Origin: Paraburkholderia bannensis
GTDB taxonomy: Bacteria; Pseudomonadota; Gammaproteobacteria; Burkholderiales; Burkholderiaceae
Reading direction: 5' to 3'
Assembly: GCF_014200455.1 (NCBI RefSeq)
Contig: NZ_JACHBW010000003.1
Span: 248,001 to 312,000, forward strand
Length of the DNA: 64,000 bases
Under the pieces are notes generated by a model that was given only the letters and a program-made list of their open reading frames with translations, had not been told where the DNA came from and did no database searches. Below are positions 61,532 through 64,000 of the stretch, piece by piece (position 1 is the first letter of the stretch; each line of letters opens with the position of its first letter). The position numbers were made by a program, and so were the translations under genes.

Positions 61532-62632
61532 ATGAAAAAAACCATCCTGACCGCCTTCGCCGTCGCCGCCACCTGCGGCGCGGCGGCGCTCGCGCCAGCG
61601 GCACAGGCCGCTGAGGCGCCGGGCGTCGCTACGCCGGGCGTTGCGTTCGTCTATCTCGGCAATCCGGGCGATGCCGGCTGGACCTACGCGCACGATCAGG
61701 GCTCGAAGGCCGCCGAGCAGAAGTTGGGCAGCAAGATCAAGATCACGCGCGTGGAAAACGTGCCGGAATCGGCGGACTCGGAGCGCGTGTTCCGCGATCT
61801 CGCCAGCAAGGGCAACAAGATCATCTTCGGCTCGAGCTTTGGTTATCAGGACTTCGAACTAAAGGTCGCGAAGGACTTTCCGGACACGGTGTTCCTGCAC
61901 GCGACCGGTTACAAGAAGGCGCCGAACTTCGGCACCTATGACGTGCGCATGTACCAGGGCGCGTATCTCGCGGGCGTCGCGGCGGGCTATGCGACCAGGA
62001 CGAACACGCTAGGCTTTGTCGCTTCCGTGCCGATTCCCGAGGTCGTGCGCAACATCAATGCATACACGCTGGGCGCGCGCTCGGTGAATCCCAAGGTTCA
62101 CACCAAGGTTATCTGGATCAACAGCTGGTTCGATCCGGGCAAGGAAAAGCAGGCCGCCGAAACGCTGATCGGGCAGGGCGCGGACGTGCTGCTGCAGAAC
62201 ACCGATTCGAGCGCCACGCTCGCGACCGCCGAAGAGAAACACGTGCATGCGTTCGGCTGGGATTCGAACATGAAGAAGTTCGGCCCGGACGCGCACCTGG
62301 GTTCGGTTGAAGCGAACTGGGGCGTCTATTACACGGCCGCGATCCAGCAGGTGCTCGACGGCAAGTGGAAAAACGATCCGGTCTGGTGGGGCATTGCGCA
62401 AAAGGCCGTCGATCTTGGCGATGTGAATACCGCCGCGCTGTCCGCCGATGCGCAAAAGGCCGTGGCCGCAAAGCGCGAAGCCATCGCAGTCGGCAAGTGG
62501 GACGTGTTCACAGGCCCGATCAAGGATCAGACGGGCGCAGTCAAGATTCCGGCCGGCAAGACGCTGAGCGACGCCGAACTGCAGCGCCTGAACTGGTACG
62601 TCGAAGGCGTGGACGGCTCGCTGCCGAAGTAA
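61532..62632 (+). CDS. BMP-family periplasmic substrate-binding protein
   Basis: Catches substrate for the importer. The signal peptide ends PAAQA|AEAPG at about residue 26, with no lipobox, unlike Bacillus BMP lipoproteins. The mature part has family segments AFVYLGNPGDAGWTYAHDQG, IIFGSSFGYQDFELKVAKDF, YLAGVAAGYATRTNTLGFVA and VHAFGWDSNMKKFGPD. 366 aa. The ATG at 61532 follows GGAGA. BMP proteins mostly bind nucleosides, fitting the deaminase nearby. Confidence 0.92.
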   Translation: MKKTILTAFAVAATCGAAALAPAAQAAEAPGVATPGVAFVYLGNPGDAGWTYAHDQGSKAAEQKLGSKIKITRVENVPESADSERVFRDLASKGNKIIFGSSFGYQDFELKVAKDFPDTVFLHATGYKKAPNFGTYDVRMYQGAYLAGVAAGYATRTNTLGFVASVPIPEVVRNINAYTLGARSVNPKVHTKVIWINSWFDPGKEKQAAETLIGQGADVLLQNTDSSATLATAEEKHVHAFGWDSNMKKFGPDAHLGSVEANWGVYYTAAIQQVLDGKWKNDPVWWGIAQKAVDLGDVNTAALSADAQKAVAAKREAIAVGKWDVFTGPIKDQTGAVKIPAGKTLSDAELQRLNWYVEGVDGSLPK

Positions 62633-62663
62633 GCGGGGGTTTCGCAACATCAACGCAGCGCCG

Positions 62664-62706
62664 CGCGGCTGCGCGATGCCTCTCTGGCGCGCGCAGCCGT
62701 TTTTAC
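62664..62706 (+). terminator. Terminator after the BMP gene
   Basis: Ten-pair stem CGGCTGCGCG/CGCGCAGCCG, 14-base loop, TTTTT tail; about 30 bases after the stop. Dodecin converges from the other side. Confidence 0.75.
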
Positions 62707-62716
62707 TCGTCGCAAC

Positions 62717-62926
62717 TTATTCGTCGATCCGCAAGCCGACCTTGATCGTTACCTGCCAGTGCATGACCTTGTCGTCTTCGATCAGGCCGCGTGTCTCGGT
62801 GACTTCGAACCAATGCAGATGACGCAGCGTTTTCGACGCGCGCGCGATGGCGCAACGGATCGCTTCGTCGCTTGAAACCGTCGATGAACCCGTGAGTTCG
62901 ATTTGTTTGTAGACGTGGTCGCTCAT
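62717..62926 (-). CDS. Dodecin (flavin-binding)
   Basis: 69 residues forming the small beta-alpha-beta-beta dodecin unit: [38 protein letters not shown] (with the flavin-stacking Trp) and [14 protein letters not shown]. Dodecins form hollow dodecamers that store flavin or CoA. The ATG at 62926 (MSDHVYKQ) skips 19 spurious codons. No operon partner. Confidence 0.9.
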   Translation of the reverse strand: MSDHVYKQIELTGSSTVSSDEAIRCAIARASKTLRHLHWFEVTETRGLIEDDKVMHWQVTIKVGLRIDE

Positions 62927-63163
62927 GACAAAAGTCTCCTCCAAGGGGGGCGGGGCGCGCAGGACGTTCCAGAGGCACGTCAAACGAGTATAGGTAACAA
63001 GTTGCCGTGCGCCAGCGCGCGTGTGGGTGAGCTGCGCGGAGGGCGTCGGCGGGTATCATGGCGCCTCGTGCAAACGGTCCATCGCAAACCGCATTGCACG
63101 TGCCTGCAAGCGGGGCGCGCAGCGGACGATGCCGTCGAAGACATGAAGCAGGAGACAAAGACA

Positions 63164-64000
63164 ATGCAGAAGCAGGAACTGGGATTTTGCGGGCCGGGTT
63201 TGATGGGCGCGCCGATGATTCGCCATTTGCTCGGCGCTGGTCACGCCGTCCACGTGTGGAATCGCTCGCGTGCGAAGGCCGATGCGCTGGTGTCCGACGG
63301 CGCGCAGGTGGTGGATGCGCCGGCAGCGCTGGCGCAGCGCGCCGATGTGGTGCTGCTGTGCGTCGCCGACGGCGCGGCCGTCGAGCAGACTGTGTTCGGC
63401 GAGCACGGCTTGCTAAGCGGCACGGGCACGGGCACGGGCATCAGGCGCGTGCGCCGCATCGTCGATCATTCGAGCATTGCGCCGGAACTCACACGCGAGC
63501 TGGCCGCGCGCGCGGCCGCGCTGGGCGTCGGATGGGTCGACGCGCCGGTGTCGGGCGGCGTGGCCGGGGCGCAGGCGGGCACGCTTGCGGTCATGGCGGG
63601 CGGCGAGGCCGAAGACGTGGCGGCCGTCGCGCCGATCCTCGCGGCATATTCGGCGCGCGTCACCCACATGGGCGCGGCGGGCGCGGGCCAGACCACCAAG
63701 CTCTGCAATCAGGCCATCGTTACGGCGACGGTCGCCGCCATTGCCGAGGCGGTGGGTCTCGCGCGCCGCAGCGGCATCGACGCCGCGAAGCTGCCTGAAG
63801 CGCTCGCGGGCGGCTGGGCCGATTCGACGCTCCTGCGCACCTTCGTGCCGCGCATGACGCAGGCAGGCCTCGCACCGATCGGCGCGCTGAAAACGTTCCA
63901 GAAGGACGTCGATACGGTGGCTGCCGCCGCGCAGCAGACCGGCACGCCGATGCCCGTGGCGGGGACGGTCCAGCAGATCCTGCGGCTGGGCGCGGCGATG
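63164..64000 (+). CDS. Beta-hydroxyacid dehydrogenase family NAD(P)-dependent oxidoreductase (3' end outside window)
   Basis: No stop occurs before the right edge, so the last part is missing. 279 codons are visible. The N-terminal NAD(P)-binding motif LGFCGPGLMGAPM is followed by DHSSIAPELTRELA, DAPVSGGVAGAQAGTLAVMA and the catalytic lysine in GAAGAGQTTKLCNQ. These define the GarR/GlxR/3-hydroxyisobutyrate dehydrogenase family; tartronate semialdehyde reductase is possible near a glyoxylate-producing pathway, but not proven. The ATG at 63164 follows CAGGAGA; 63143 is another in-frame ATG. An ACGGGC repeat lies inside. Confidence 0.9.
   Translation, partial: MQKQELGFCGPGLMGAPMIRHLLGAGHAVHVWNRSRAKADALVSDGAQVVDAPAALAQRADVVLLCVADGAAVEQTVFGEHGLLSGTGTGTGIRRVRRIVDHSSIAPELTRELAARAAALGVGWVDAPVSGGVAGAQAGTLAVMAGGEAEDVAAVAPILAAYSARVTHMGAAGAGQTTKLCNQAIVTATVAAIAEAVGLARRSGIDAAKLPEALAGGWADSTLLRTFVPRMTQAGLAPIGALKTFQKDVDTVAAAAQQTGTPMPVAGTVQQILRLGAAM
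63418..63439. repeat. In-frame 6-bp repeat (ACGGGC) in the oxidoreductase gene
   Basis: Three and a half copies of GGCACG encode Gly-Thr repeats (GTGTGTG) in a surface loop before the RIVDHSS strand. Relatives usually have a short Gly/Leu loop there. Copy number change would be in frame. Confidence 0.7.

Noticed and set aside
63058..63798. 246-codon plus-strand frame at the right edge
   Set aside because: Arg/Gly-rich shadow in the wrong frame; the real gene starts at 63164 and has no stop within the window.

Overview
The window is a GC-rich chromosomal segment of a Burkholderia-type betaproteobacterium (Burkholderia / Paraburkholderia / Caballeronia group). This rests on the block order rpsB-tsf-pyrH-frr-uppS-cdsA-dxr-rseP-bamA-skp-lpxD-fabZ-lpxA-lpxB-rnhB, on ppsR divergent from ppsA, on guaB - small membrane protein - guaA, and on the protein sequences themselves. 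No genus or species can be fixed from sequence reading alone. I see no tRNA, rRNA, CRISPR array, insertion sequence, prophage or plasmid gene.

Layout. 1-9 kb: the end of zipA, ligA and def read rightwards. An rsuA-family pseudouridine synthase with a very long repetitive N-terminus, glnD and map read leftwards. 10-26.8 kb: the translation, isoprenoid, envelope and lipid A block from rpsB to rnhB, followed by a SpoU-family RNA methyltransferase. 26.8-33.5 kb: ppsR/ppsA, an NfeD/slipin membrane pair, smpB, ratA and an RnfH-family gene. 33.5-38.8 kb: an EamA-type transporter, then guaB and guaA (GMP synthesis). 39-42.5 kb: an Lrp-type regulator, an aromatic amino acid permease and an aromatic aminotransferase. 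42.5-45 kb: a small lipoprotein, a DUF1992 protein, tadA and an LD-carboxypeptidase.

45.3-64 kb is a purine-catabolism region and the most accessory part of the window. A GntR regulator precedes an NCS1 permease, a hydantoin/allantoin racemase, puuE-type allantoinase, OHCU decarboxylase, allantoicase and ureidoglycolate lyase. On the other strand lie a membrane-bound urate oxidase with a cytochrome c domain (PuuD) and 5-hydroxyisourate hydrolase. Together they encode every step from urate to glyoxylate plus two urea. Next come an 8-oxoguanine deaminase-like amidohydrolase, a LysR regulator and a four-gene BMP-type ABC importer (nucleoside-like). Dodecin and a beta-hydroxyacid dehydrogenase that runs off the right edge close the window.

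The gene content is largely conventional. The points most worth a second look are the roughly nine-copy 135-bp coding repeat in the pseudouridine synthase, a Shine-Dalgarno/anti-Shine-Dalgarno inverted repeat in front of the small lipoprotein gene, the pairing of an oxidised-purine deaminase with a nucleoside-type importer, the duplicated TTGTTGACAA element before the GntR gene, and an unusual density of 6-12-bp tandem repeats in the purine region. Start codons were often moved inward from the longest open frame, using ribosome binding sites and family length.
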